NCBI GenBank assembly: GCA_009787135.1
Contig: WRGP01000119.1
Coordinates: 1-6,196 of the forward strand
DNA: 6,196 bases
Direction of reading: 5' to 3'
Source of the DNA: Bacillota bacterium
Lineage (GTDB): Bacteria; Bacillota; Clostridia; Christensenellales; Aristaeellaceae
Made by a program: the position numbers and the translations under genes. Shown here one piece after another: positions 1 through 5,772 of this stretch. Below the pieces are notes generated by a model that ran no database searches, was not told the DNA's origin, and saw nothing but the letters and a program-made list of their open reading frames with translations. Within the stretch, counting starts at the first letter, position 1. The number at the start of each line of letters is the position of its first letter.

Positions 1-36
1 TCCTTCCTCCCTAAAAAACCTTCCTTGCATCTCCAT
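1..36 (-). CDS. possible 5' end of an unidentified gene running off the left edge
   Basis: Twelve open codons from an ATG at 36-34 to the window edge read MEMQGRFFREEG. A consensus Shine-Dalgarno AAGGAG (complement of 45-50) lies 8 nt upstream of the ATG, which is why I treat it as a real start. It overlaps the last codons of the broken toxin frame in another reading frame. Twelve residues are too few to assign a family. The gene begins just past the point where toxin homology ends, so it could belong to whatever DNA replaced or interrupted the toxin. It could also be a chance ATG behind a purine-rich stretch. Confidence 0.35.
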   Translation of the reverse strand, partial: MEMQGRFFREEG

Positions 37-214
37 GACCTTCACTCCTTCCCCGCTCTTCCCTGTTCTTAATCGTCGAACTCACGTTAGATTTAGAAAG
101 GCGTCGTAAAAATTCCTCTTGAAAAAACAATTGCAGGCATTGTTGATAGCTGACGCCACACGTTCGGGCCTTGTTTTTCAGTTTCGCCAGAACAGACGCG
201 CCTATATCCGCCAT
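11..214 (-). pseudogene. abiEii: truncated AbiEii-family nucleotidyltransferase toxin (type IV TA), N-terminus only
   Basis: The frame gives 67 residues from the ATG at 214-212, which overlaps the abiEi stop as TAATG, the usual translational coupling of antitoxin and toxin. A GTG at 223 in the same frame is a weaker alternative start. Residues 1-42 resemble the N-terminal helical lead-in of AbiEii/AbiGii toxins: an 'AxVxAKLKNKAR' helix, then 'FFQEEFLRRLSKS'. In family members the next segment is usually an 'FVLKGG' strand leading into the nucleotidyltransferase core. Here, after codon 42 (nt 89), the frame reads unrelated, polar, Arg/Glu/Gly-rich residues and stops at TAG 13-11. AbiEii proteins usually run to about 250-300 residues, so the whole catalytic domain, including its GG/GS and acidic metal-binding motifs, is missing. 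I infer an inactive remnant made by deletion, insertion or recombination near 83-89. The family call rests on recognition of a short N-terminus. Confidence 0.68.
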
Positions 215-813
215 TACAGCCACACCCCAATCAAGTCTTTTACTTTTTTTTGTACGCGCAGCGGCTTTGCGTACCGCATAAGGTTCGGCACATTCTTTTT
301 AGGGTCTTTTACATAACCCTGAATCGCTTTGTTAAAAATCTCCCTGTCCATCTTTCCCATATAGCGCAGGCAATCACAAATCGTGCGGTCGCGGTCATAC
401 ATGCGCAGGGCAGTCCAGTCCAATCTTATCTCGGTGACGCCAAGATCCAAAAGGCCTGATTCAAGAAAATAAGTTTTCACAAACGGATAATCAATTTTTA
501 CCCGGTATTTTGAAATGTCCTTATCCACCGCCAAATGCCATTCGGCGGGGGTGCGGTCGCTGTATCCGTAATAGAACAGCGCGGTATGCATACACAGAAC
601 AGCATCGGGAAACAGGCGGTTTATGATATTGGCCTCGCTGTACTTGTTTTGTTCGTCCGTCAAATAATAACAGCCTTTTTTCAGTTTTTCAATGATACCG
701 TCGTTCAACAGCTTTTGAATATCCTTATAATACAGCTTTACGGCATGAAGTTCGGCCGTGCGCATAACATAGCCGTTGTTTTCAAACAATTTCGCGACTT
801 CACGCCGTGTCAT
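214..813 (-). CDS. abiEi: AbiEi-family antitoxin / transcriptional regulator of a type IV toxin-antitoxin system
   Basis: This protein of 199 residues is the usual size for the family. Residues 1 to about 55 form an N-terminal winged-helix-like region ('REVAKLFENNGYVMRTAEL', then 'IQKLLNDGIIEKLKKGCYYL'). The middle has the 'INRLFPDAVLCMHTALFYYG' segment typical of AbiEi proteins. The C-terminal part contains 'DRDRTICDCLRY' and ends 'PLRVQKKVKDLIGVWL'. Studied AbiEi proteins antagonise the AbiEii nucleotidyltransferase without forming a stable complex and repress their own promoter by binding inverted repeats. The start at 811-813 is supported by GAGGTGAGG (complement of 818-826) just upstream. 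The stop TAA (216-214) overlaps the toxin ATG by one base. The gene appears intact although its toxin partner is broken, so it is now either an orphan regulator or a recent relic. Its lower GC and mixed codon use contrast with the genes to the right and suggest horizontal acquisition. Confidence 0.85.
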   Translation of the reverse strand: MTRREVAKLFENNGYVMRTAELHAVKLYYKDIQKLLNDGIIEKLKKGCYYLTDEQNKYSEANIINRLFPDAVLCMHTALFYYGYSDRTPAEWHLAVDKDISKYRVKIDYPFVKTYFLESGLLDLGVTEIRLDWTALRMYDRDRTICDCLRYMGKMDREIFNKAIQGYVKDPKKNVPNLMRYAKPLRVQKKVKDLIGVWL

Positions 814-869
814 CTATCCTCACCTCTGCCAAACAAACAAAAGCAATCCGACAAGCGGTTGTTTTAGTA

Positions 870-898
870 ATTGTATCACATTGCCCGCCAAAAGCCAA
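870..898 (-). promoter_or_regulatory. predicted sigma-A promoter of abiEi
   Basis: On the minus strand a -35 box TTGGCT (complement of 893-898) and a -10 box TACAAT (complement of 870-875) are separated by exactly 17 bp. They lie about 57 bp upstream of the abiEi ATG. The -10 matches consensus at 5 of 6 positions and the -35 is moderate. No clear inverted repeat for AbiEi autorepression was seen here. No other promoter candidate for the cassette is visible. Confidence 0.6.
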
Positions 899-901
899 GC
901 C

Positions 902-930
902 TTTACATCCGGCCCAATCTGCTGTATAAT
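902..930 (+). promoter_or_regulatory. sigma-A promoter of the ileS T-box leader
   Basis: TTTACA at 902-907 and a perfect TATAAT at 925-930 are separated by 17 bp. Transcription should begin near 937, a few bases before the first base-paired segment of T-box Stem I, as expected for a leader promoter. Its -35 box lies only 3 bp from the -35 box of the divergent abiEi promoter. Confidence 0.85.
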
Positions 931-1025
931 ACCTCTCATCGCGCGGGGATGGAGACGCGCCCGCTGCCCCTACGCCACAGCGAGTCGGGTTTGGTGCAAG
1001 CCGACGCGGAAGGATAGACGCGGAC

Positions 1026-1028
1026 ATC
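1026..1028 (+). promoter_or_regulatory. T-box specifier codon AUC (Ile)
   Basis: ATC lies on the 3' side of the internal loop between the GGAG:CTCC and CCGC:GCGG helices of Stem I and is followed by A1029. It would pair with the GAU anticodon of tRNA-Ile, agreeing with the downstream ileS. The bulge UGGU (1099-1102) fits an A73-CCA tRNA 3' end, as tRNA-Ile has. Confidence 0.8.
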
Positions 1029-1093
1029 ACTCCGGAGCGCCCGGGCTTGCCCCCCATATCGGGCACACAAGCGGGCGCGCGTGCCGCGTCAAT

Positions 1094-1128
1094 TTGGGTG
1101 GTACCGCGAAAGCAACCTTTCGTCCCAA
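1094..1128 (+). promoter_or_regulatory. T-box antiterminator
   Basis: TTGGG 1094-1098 pairs with CCCAA 1124-1128. The seven-base bulge TGGTACC spans 1099-1105. GCGAAAG 1106-1112 pairs with CTTTCGT 1117-1123 (one G-U), with loop CAAC. This is the canonical antiterminator with the UGGN bulge that binds the free NCCA end of the tRNA. It uses 1115-1126, which also form the 5' arm of the terminator, so the two structures exclude each other. Confidence 0.9.
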
Positions 1129-1152
1129 GCAGGGCGGGAGGTTTTCTATTTT
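1115..1152 (+). terminator. T-box intrinsic terminator (conditional)
   Basis: A stem of about 11 bp forms between ACCTTTCGTCC (from 1115) and GGGCGGGAGGT (1132-1142), with a few G-U pairs and a short loop around 1126-1131. A U-rich tract, TTTTCTATTTT, follows at 1142-1152. It forms when tRNA-Ile is charged and stops transcription before ileS. Confidence 0.9.
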
Positions 1153-1156
1153 AATA

Positions 1157-1191
1157 GATGGGCTGGTATGTGAAAGGATGGGCCGGTATGT
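1157..1191 (+). repeat. imperfect tandem duplication around the ileS start
   Basis: GATGGGCTGGTATGT at 1157-1171 and GATGGGCCGGTATGT at 1177-1191 differ by one base and are offset by 20 nt. The ATG inside the second copy (1188) is the likely ileS start. The matching ATG in the first copy (1168) is followed directly by TGA, giving an AUG-UGA start-stop. A third ATG at 1158 is in frame with ileS and would add MGWYVKGWAG. Confidence 0.8.
1173..1178 (+). promoter_or_regulatory. ileS ribosome binding site (decides the start)
   Basis: AAAGGA lies 9 nt upstream of the ATG at 1188. The in-frame ATG at 1158 sits immediately after the terminator U-tract with no Shine-Dalgarno before it. The protein from 1188 begins MFDKVNQNLDFLSREREIL, matching the usual IleRS N-terminus, so 1188 is preferred. 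Confidence 0.8.
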
Positions 1192-4100
1192 TTGACAAGG
1201 TCAATCAAAATCTGGATTTTTTAAGCCGCGAGCGTGAAATTCTTGCCTTCTGGAAGCGGGAGGATGTGTTCAAAAAGTCGCTGACCCTGCGCGAAGGCGG
1301 GCCCCGCTTTACGTTCTACGACGGGCCGCCGACCGCCAACGGCAAACCGCACATCGGCCACGTGCTCACCCGCGCCATGAAAGATTTGATCCCGCGCTAC
1401 CACGTGATGAAAGGGCATAACGTGCTGCGCAAGGCCGGCTGGGATACGCACGGCCTGCCGGTCGAGCTGGAGGTGGAAAAGCAGCTTGGCCTGGACGGCA
1501 AGGAGCAAATCGAGGCGTATGGCATGGAGCCGTTTATCAAAGCGTGCAAGGAATCCGTGTGGAAGTACAAGCGTGAATGGGAAGCCATGAGCGACGCGGT
1601 AGGCTTCTGGGCGGATATGGAGCACCCGTATGTGACGTACGAGAACGGCTACATCGAGTCCGTGTGGTGGTCTATCCGGCAGATTCATGACAAAGGGCTT
1701 TTGTACAAGGGCCACAAGGTGGTGCCGTACTGCCCGCGCTGCGGCACGGCGCTGTCCAGCCACGAGGTGGCGCAGGGGTATAAGCGCGTTCAGGACACCT
1801 CCGCCTTTGTCCGCTTTCGCCTCAAGGGTGAGGCAAACGCTTTTTTCTGGGCATGGACGACCACGCCGTGGACGCTGCCCTCCAACGTGGCGCTTTGCGT
1901 CAACCCGGAGGAGGATTACACCCGCTTCCGCCTGGACGGCGAGGAAGGCATTATGGCCGACGCGCTGATCGGCGCGGTGCTCGGCGAGCGCGCGGGCGAA
2001 ATCGAGAAGCTTTCCACCGTCAAAGGGGAGGCCCTTGCCGGCACGGCGTATGAGCCGCTGTGGGACGCAAAGCCCGCCGAAAAGGGGTACTATGTCGTCA
2101 GCGACGGATACGTCACCCTTTCGGACGGCACGGGCATCGTGCACATCGCCCCGGCCTTTGGCGAGGACGACAGCCGCATCGGCCGGGTGTACGGCCTGCC
2201 GTTCGTGCAGCTGGTGGACGCCAGGGGCGAGTTCGTTCAAGGCACAAGCTGGGCGGGCATGTTCGTCAAGGACGCGGACCCCCTGATCCTGCGTGAGTTG
2301 AAGGCGCGCGGGCTGCTCGTCCGCGCGGCCGGCTATGAGCACGATTATCCCTTCTGCTGGCGCTGCGACACGCCGCTTCTGTATTACGCGCGGGAGAGCT
2401 GGTTCATCCGCATGACGGCGGTGAAGGATCAGCTGGTGGCCAACAACCGCGCGGTGAACTGGCTGCCCGCCAATATCAAAGAGGGCCGCATGGGCAACTT
2501 TGTGGAGAACGTGCTCGACTGGGGCCTGTCGCGCGAGCGGTACTGGGGCACGCCGCTGCCCGTGTGGGTCTGCGAGGACGGGCATATCCACGTTGTGGGC
2601 TCCATCGCGGAGCTTAAAGAGATGGGCCGTGATGTGCCGGGCGACATTGAGCTGCACCGCCCGTACATCGACGCGGTCACGCTGACCTGCCCCGCGTGCG
2701 GCAAGGCCATGCGCCGCGTGAAGGAGGTCATTGACTGCTGGTACGACTCCGGCTCCATGCCGTTTGCGCAGTGGCACTATCCGTTTGAAAACAAAGAGCT
2801 CTTTGAAAGCGTATTCCCGGCCCAGTTCATCTGCGAGGCCGTGGACCAGACGCGCGGCTGGTTTTACACGCTGCTGGCCATCTCCACGCTGGTCTTCGGC
2901 CGCGCGCCGTTTGAAAACTGCCTGGTGCTGGGCCACGTGCAGGATATGGAAGGCCGCAAGATGTCCAAGCATTTGCACAACGTCGTCGCGCCGGACGATG
3001 TGCTGGCCGTGCAGGGCGCGGACGCCACGCGCTGGTATTTCTATACCGCCGGCGCGCCGTGGCTGCCCAGCCGCTTTTCGCCCGAGGCGGTCAGCGAGGT
3101 GCAGCGCAAGTTTATGGGAACGCTGTGGAACACATACGCGTTCTTCATCCTCTACGCGAATATTGACGCGTACGACCCCAAGGCGCACCCGCTTGAGAAG
3201 GCGGCGCTGTCGCTGATGGACAAATGGCTTTTGTCCAAGCTGAACTCGCTCATAAAGCTTGTGGATGAATCCCTGGGCGCGTATCGGGTAACGGAAGCGT
3301 CCCGCGCCATTCAGGCGTTCGTGGACGAATTGTCCAATTGGTACGTGCGCCGCAGCCGTGAGCGCTTCTGGGGCAAGGGCATGGCCGGGGACAAGGAGGC
3401 CGCGTTCGCCGCGCTCTACCACGCGCTGGTAACGCTCTCGAAGCTGACCGCGCCGTTTACCCCTTTCCTGGCCGAATCCATGTACCGGAATCTCGTATGC
3501 AATCCAAGCCCCGAAGCGCCCATGAGCGTGCATCTGTCCGATTTTCCGGCATGGGAGGAAAGTTTTATCGACCCCGCGCTGGAAAAAAACATGGACGCGC
3601 TGGTGAGCGCCGTGCAGCTGGGCAGGGCCTGCCGGAACACGGCCAACATGAAAACCCGGCAGCCGGCGGCCGGGCTGTATATCAAGGGCGCGGCCTTCCC
3701 CGATACGTTCGCGGCGCTGGCGCGCGAGGAGCTGAACGTGAAATCCGTCCATTTTGTGGACGACGCGCGGGCGTTCACCGCCTACCGGCTCAAGCCGCAG
3801 ATGCGCACGCTCGGGCCCAAGTATGGCAAGCTGCTCGGCGGCATCCGCGAGGCGCTGCTTACCATGGATGGAAACGATGTGGCGGGCGTGTTCGCGCGCG
3901 GGGAAACAATCACCTTTTCGGTGGAGGGAACAGAGGTGACTTTGGCGCAAGACGACGTTCTGGTGGAGCCCATGCGGAAAGAGGGCTTTGTCGCCGAGAC
4001 GGAAAACGGCATGACCGTGGTGCTGGATACCAACCTCACGCCGGAACTGATCGCCGAGGGCTACAGCCGCGAAGTCGTCTCCAAGGTGCAGGCCCAGCGC

Positions 4101-4307
4101 CGTGACGCGGGCTTTGACGTGACCGACCGCATCCACATCGCTATGCGCTGCGGGGCGAAGCTGGCCGCCATTGCGCAAGAAGCCAAAGCGGATATCCTCA
4201 AGGCCACGCTGGGCGTTTCGCTCGTGGCGGACGCGCCGCGGGGCGTGGCGTGGAAAGCGTGGAGCATCAACGGCGAGGACGCGGAGATTGCCGTGTGGAA
4301 GGCGTAA
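1188..4307 (+). CDS. ileS: isoleucyl-tRNA synthetase, type 2 (eukaryote-like)
   Basis: This cytoplasmic class I enzyme of 1039 residues charges tRNA-Ile with isoleucine using ATP. Visible features in order: PHIGH signature (HIGH 55-58); zinc-type CPRC 182-185; CP1 editing domain with the Thr-rich TTTPWT 224-229 and GTGIVHIAPAFGEDD 314-328; CWRC 390-393; WGTPLP 453-458; CPAC 501-504; CWYDSGS 517-523; DQTRGWFY 553-560; and the second ATP signature KMSKH 591-595. The anticodon-binding helical domain follows (about 660-830), then a C-terminal DUF5915-type region (about 850-1039). The length, WGTPLP and the C-terminus without the terminal zinc knuckle indicate the type 2 (IleS2) clade, common in Clostridia and often associated with lower mupirocin sensitivity; resistance is inferred, not shown. 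The last signature residue is His rather than Ser. Expression is controlled by the T-box leader. Third codon positions are strongly G or C. Confidence 0.98.
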   Translation: MFDKVNQNLDFLSREREILAFWKREDVFKKSLTLREGGPRFTFYDGPPTANGKPHIGHVLTRAMKDLIPRYHVMKGHNVLRKAGWDTHGLPVELEVEKQLGLDGKEQIEAYGMEPFIKACKESVWKYKREWEAMSDAVGFWADMEHPYVTYENGYIESVWWSIRQIHDKGLLYKGHKVVPYCPRCGTALSSHEVAQGYKRVQDTSAFVRFRLKGEANAFFWAWTTTPWTLPSNVALCVNPEEDYTRFRLDGEEGIMADALIGAVLGERAGEIEKLSTVKGEALAGTAYEPLWDAKPAEKGYYVVSDGYVTLSDGTGIVHIAPAFGEDDSRIGRVYGLPFVQLVDARGEFVQGTSWAGMFVKDADPLILRELKARGLLVRAAGYEHDYPFCWRCDTPLLYYARESWFIRMTAVKDQLVANNRAVNWLPANIKEGRMGNFVENVLDWGLSRERYWGTPLPVWVCEDGHIHVVGSIAELKEMGRDVPGDIELHRPYIDAVTLTCPACGKAMRRVKEVIDCWYDSGSMPFAQWHYPFENKELFESVFPAQFICEAVDQTRGWFYTLLAISTLVFGRAPFENCLVLGHVQDMEGRKMSKHLHNVVAPDDVLAVQGADATRWYFYTAGAPWLPSRFSPEAVSEVQRKFMGTLWNTYAFFILYANIDAYDPKAHPLEKAALSLMDKWLLSKLNSLIKLVDESLGAYRVTEASRAIQAFVDELSNWYVRRSRERFWGKGMAGDKEAAFAALYHALVTLSKLTAPFTPFLAESMYRNLVCNPSPEAPMSVHLSDFPAWEESFIDPALEKNMDALVSAVQLGRACRNTANMKTRQPAAGLYIKGAAFPDTFAALAREELNVKSVHFVDDARAFTAYRLKPQMRTLGPKYGKLLGGIREALLTMDGNDVAGVFARGETITFSVEGTEVTLAQDDVLVEPMRKEGFVAETENGMTVVLDTNLTPELIAEGYSREVVSKVQAQRRDAGFDVTDRIHIAMRCGAKLAAIAQEAKADILKATLGVSLVADAPRGVAWKAWSINGEDAEIAVWKA

Positions 4308-4311
4308 TGCC

Positions 4312-4330
4312 CCTGGCACAACCTGCCGGG
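4312..4330 (+). other. short hairpin after ileS, no U-tract
   Basis: CCTGGCA 4312-4318 can pair with TGCCGGG 4324-4330 (7 bp, one T-G, loop CAACC) five bases after the ileS stop. No T-run follows, so it is unlikely to terminate transcription; readthrough into the next gene is expected. It might stabilise or mark an mRNA end, or be chance in GC-rich sequence. Confidence 0.35.
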
Positions 4331-4368
4331 AATGAGCATCAAGACGCAAAAGGAAAGGTGGGGACGCG

Positions 4369-4851
4369 ATGAACGCGATAAACCGGCTGATATGCGCCGC
4401 GGCGATGATGCTGACGCTGTGCGTATGGCCAACGGCGCGGGATACGGAGCCGGCGCCGCACAATGGAGACGGCATTTTGCGTGTAGTGGGGGTTCACTTT
4501 ACCGACAGGGCTTATGATTTTGTATCCGAAGACGACAGGGCCGCAATCGAGGCGCTGATCGCGCGCTGCATGCAAACGCCGGCGGGCGAGGACGAAATCC
4601 TTCAGACAATGATGGGGAACTTTCAAATGCCCCTGACTTTTGTCCGTATGGAGAACGGGCGGGAGGTTACATACGTCTTTTTGAACAATCCCCCCCTCCT
4701 GGCGGTATCCGTTCAAGACGGAGAGCGCAAAACCCAGGATTCTTATTATAGCCTGACGATGGAAGAATACATGCGGGCCGAGGCACTCTATGCCGCAAAC
4801 GGCGGTGAACAGGACGCAAAAGACTATAGGGATCTTCTCTATAGCAAGTAA
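4369..4851 (+). CDS. small putatively exported protein of unknown function
   Basis: I do not recognise this 160-residue protein. Residues 1 to about 23 look like a signal peptide or membrane anchor: Arg6, a hydrophobic core LICAAAMMLTLCVW, and a possible signal-peptidase site after PTA (A23). Cys18 is not in a good lipobox (Leu at -1), so a lipoprotein is less likely. The mature part is acidic and soluble-looking, with alternating segments such as 'ILRVVGVHFTDRAYDFV', 'REVTYVFLNN' and 'LLAVSVQD', suggesting a small mixed alpha/beta domain. It ends 'AKDYRDLLYSK'. The AAAGGTGGGG stretch at 4354-4363 is a plausible ribosome binding site for the ATG at 4369. It starts 61 nt after ileS and ends 15 nt before the methyltransferase start, so it is probably cotranscribed with both. 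Coding potential is supported by an intact frame and spacing; function is unknown. Confidence 0.75.
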   Translation: MNAINRLICAAAMMLTLCVWPTARDTEPAPHNGDGILRVVGVHFTDRAYDFVSEDDRAAIEALIARCMQTPAGEDEILQTMMGNFQMPLTFVRMENGREVTYVFLNNPPLLAVSVQDGERKTQDSYYSLTMEEYMRAEALYAANGGEQDAKDYRDLLYSK

Positions 4852-4863
4852 CGCAAGGGGGCT
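4850..4863 (+). repeat. 14-nt repeat, copy 1 (contains the methyltransferase RBS)
   Basis: AACGCAAGGGGGCT occurs here and again at 5773-5786. In this copy AAGGGGG (4855-4861) lies 5 nt upstream of the methyltransferase ATG at 4867 and acts as its ribosome binding site. Confidence 0.6.
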
Positions 4864-4866
4864 GCT

Positions 4867-5736
4867 ATGTACATTGCCGATGCCTGGCAGGATTTTGCGG
4901 TGCTCGACACGGGCGGCGGCGAGAAGCTGGAGCGCTGGGGCCCCTTTACGCTCCGCAGGCCGGACCCGCAGGTCATTTGGCCAAAGCAGGCGCCGGAGCG
5001 CTGGCAGGGCGCGGACGCGTGGTATCACCGCGGCGCGAAGGGCGGCGGGGAATGGGCATTCAGCCGCGAGCTGCCGGAGCGCTGGACGCTTGCGTACCGC
5101 GGCCTGCGCTTCCACGTGCGGCCCACGGGCTTTAAGCACACGGGCCTGTTCCCGGAGCAGGCGGCCAATTGGGACTGGATGGACCGCCTGATCCGCGCGA
5201 CCGTGGCGCGGGGCAAAGCGCCGCGCGTGCTCAATCTCTTCGCCTACACGGGCGGCGCGACCCTCGCGTGCGCCGCGGCGGGCGCTTCCGTTTGCCATGT
5301 GGACGCGGCCGGCGGCATGGTGCGGTGGGCGCGGGAGAACCACGCGCTCAGCGGGCTGCCCGGCGATTCGGCGCGCTGGATTGTGGACGACGCGCTCAAG
5401 TTCGTGCAGCGGGAAATCCGGCGCGCAAGCCGGTATGACGCCATTGTGATGGACCCGCCAAGCTACGGGCGCGGCCCGGGCGGCGAGGTGTGGAAGCTGG
5501 AGGATACGGTGTACGAGCTGGCGGACGCGTGCGGCCGGGCGCTTTCCGACGCGCCGCTTTTCTTCCTGCTCAACAGCTATACCACGGGCCTGCAGCCCGC
5601 GGTGCTGACCAATCTGCTGCGCATCGCCGTCGCCGCGCGGCATGGCGGGGTCGTGGAGGCCGGGGAACTGGCGCTGCCTGTGGAGGCGGGCGGGACACTG
5701 CCGTGCGGGGCGTCTGGCAGGTGGCGGCGGGAATAG
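4867..5736 (+). CDS. class I SAM-dependent RNA methyltransferase (RlmI-like, Methyltrans_SAM domain)
   Basis: This 289-residue protein probably transfers a methyl group from S-adenosylmethionine to an RNA, most likely rRNA; the exact base is not known. Residues 89-105 (FKHTGLFPEQAANWDWM) are the conserved lead-in of this family. Motif I is LNLFAYTGGA 122-131, the ribose-binding acidic residue is probably D146 (HVD), VDDALKF 173-179 is the adenine-site region, and DPPSYGRG 196-203 is the catalytic motif IV. The C-terminus 'LPCGASGRW' also looks family-like, so it appears full length. It lacks the N-terminal PUA domain of E. coli RlmI/RlmK-type enzymes, as do many clostridial relatives of about 280-300 residues. 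The ribosome binding site AAGGGGG is at 4855-4861. It follows the small exported protein gene by 15 nt and precedes an RluA-family gene, consistent with an RNA-modification operon downstream of ileS. Confidence 0.88.
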   Translation: MYIADAWQDFAVLDTGGGEKLERWGPFTLRRPDPQVIWPKQAPERWQGADAWYHRGAKGGGEWAFSRELPERWTLAYRGLRFHVRPTGFKHTGLFPEQAANWDWMDRLIRATVARGKAPRVLNLFAYTGGATLACAAAGASVCHVDAAGGMVRWARENHALSGLPGDSARWIVDDALKFVQREIRRASRYDAIVMDPPSYGRGPGGEVWKLEDTVYELADACGRALSDAPLFFLLNSYTTGLQPAVLTNLLRIAVAARHGGVVEAGELALPVEAGGTLPCGASGRWRRE

Positions 5737-5772
5737 CCGGCAAAGGGTTTGGGGCGCGTTTGGGCAGGTGCG

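Larger units (their letters stand above)
937..1152 (+). promoter_or_regulatory. T-box riboswitch, tRNA-Ile-responsive, transcriptional, upstream of ileS
   Basis: The leader RNA senses uncharged tRNA-Ile and lets RNA polymerase read into ileS. Stem I can be traced: the base GCGC 941-944 pairs with GCGC 1037-1040; a K-turn-like internal loop follows; GGAG 951-954 pairs with CTCC 1030-1033; then comes the specifier loop; CCGC 961-964 pairs with GCGG 1020-1023; and the distal arm pairs GTCGG 984-988 with CCGAC 1001-1005. The specifier is AUC (Ile) at 1026-1028, followed by the usual purine. A second strong stem (arms about 1037-1049 and 1068-1078) can form but shares 1037-1040 with the Stem I base, so that boundary is uncertain. 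The conserved T-box core is at 1096-1108. The element is compact, and I see no clear Stem II/IIA-B pseudoknot. Identity is secure from the core motif, the antiterminator/terminator pair and the downstream gene. Confidence 0.95.

Noticed and set aside
535..867. 110-codon plus-strand open frame opposite abiEi
   Set aside because: Antisense shadow of a recognisable AbiEi protein, with no supporting RBS or domain.
830..900. Inverted-repeat operator for AbiEi autorepression
   Set aside because: Searched by eye around the abiEi promoter; no convincing long inverted repeat was found, only short AT-rich similarities.
776..1195. 139-codon plus-strand open frame across the abiEi start, the promoters and the T-box
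   Set aside because: It covers a structured leader RNA and divergent promoters, has no RBS, and its residues have no domain character.
4312..4330. Intrinsic terminator after ileS
   Set aside because: The 7-bp hairpin is real on paper but no T-tract follows.
1221..4475. Very long open frame (1084 codons) on the minus strand opposite ileS
   Set aside because: It is the complement of a clear IleRS gene. The translation is low-complexity, rich in Arg, His, Ala and Gly, as expected from antisense of GC-rich codons with G/C third positions. No RBS or recognisable domain.
4339..5643. 434-codon open frame on the minus strand opposite the exported protein and the methyltransferase
   Set aside because: Same antisense composition effect; the plus strand has recognisable motifs and RBSs over the same interval.
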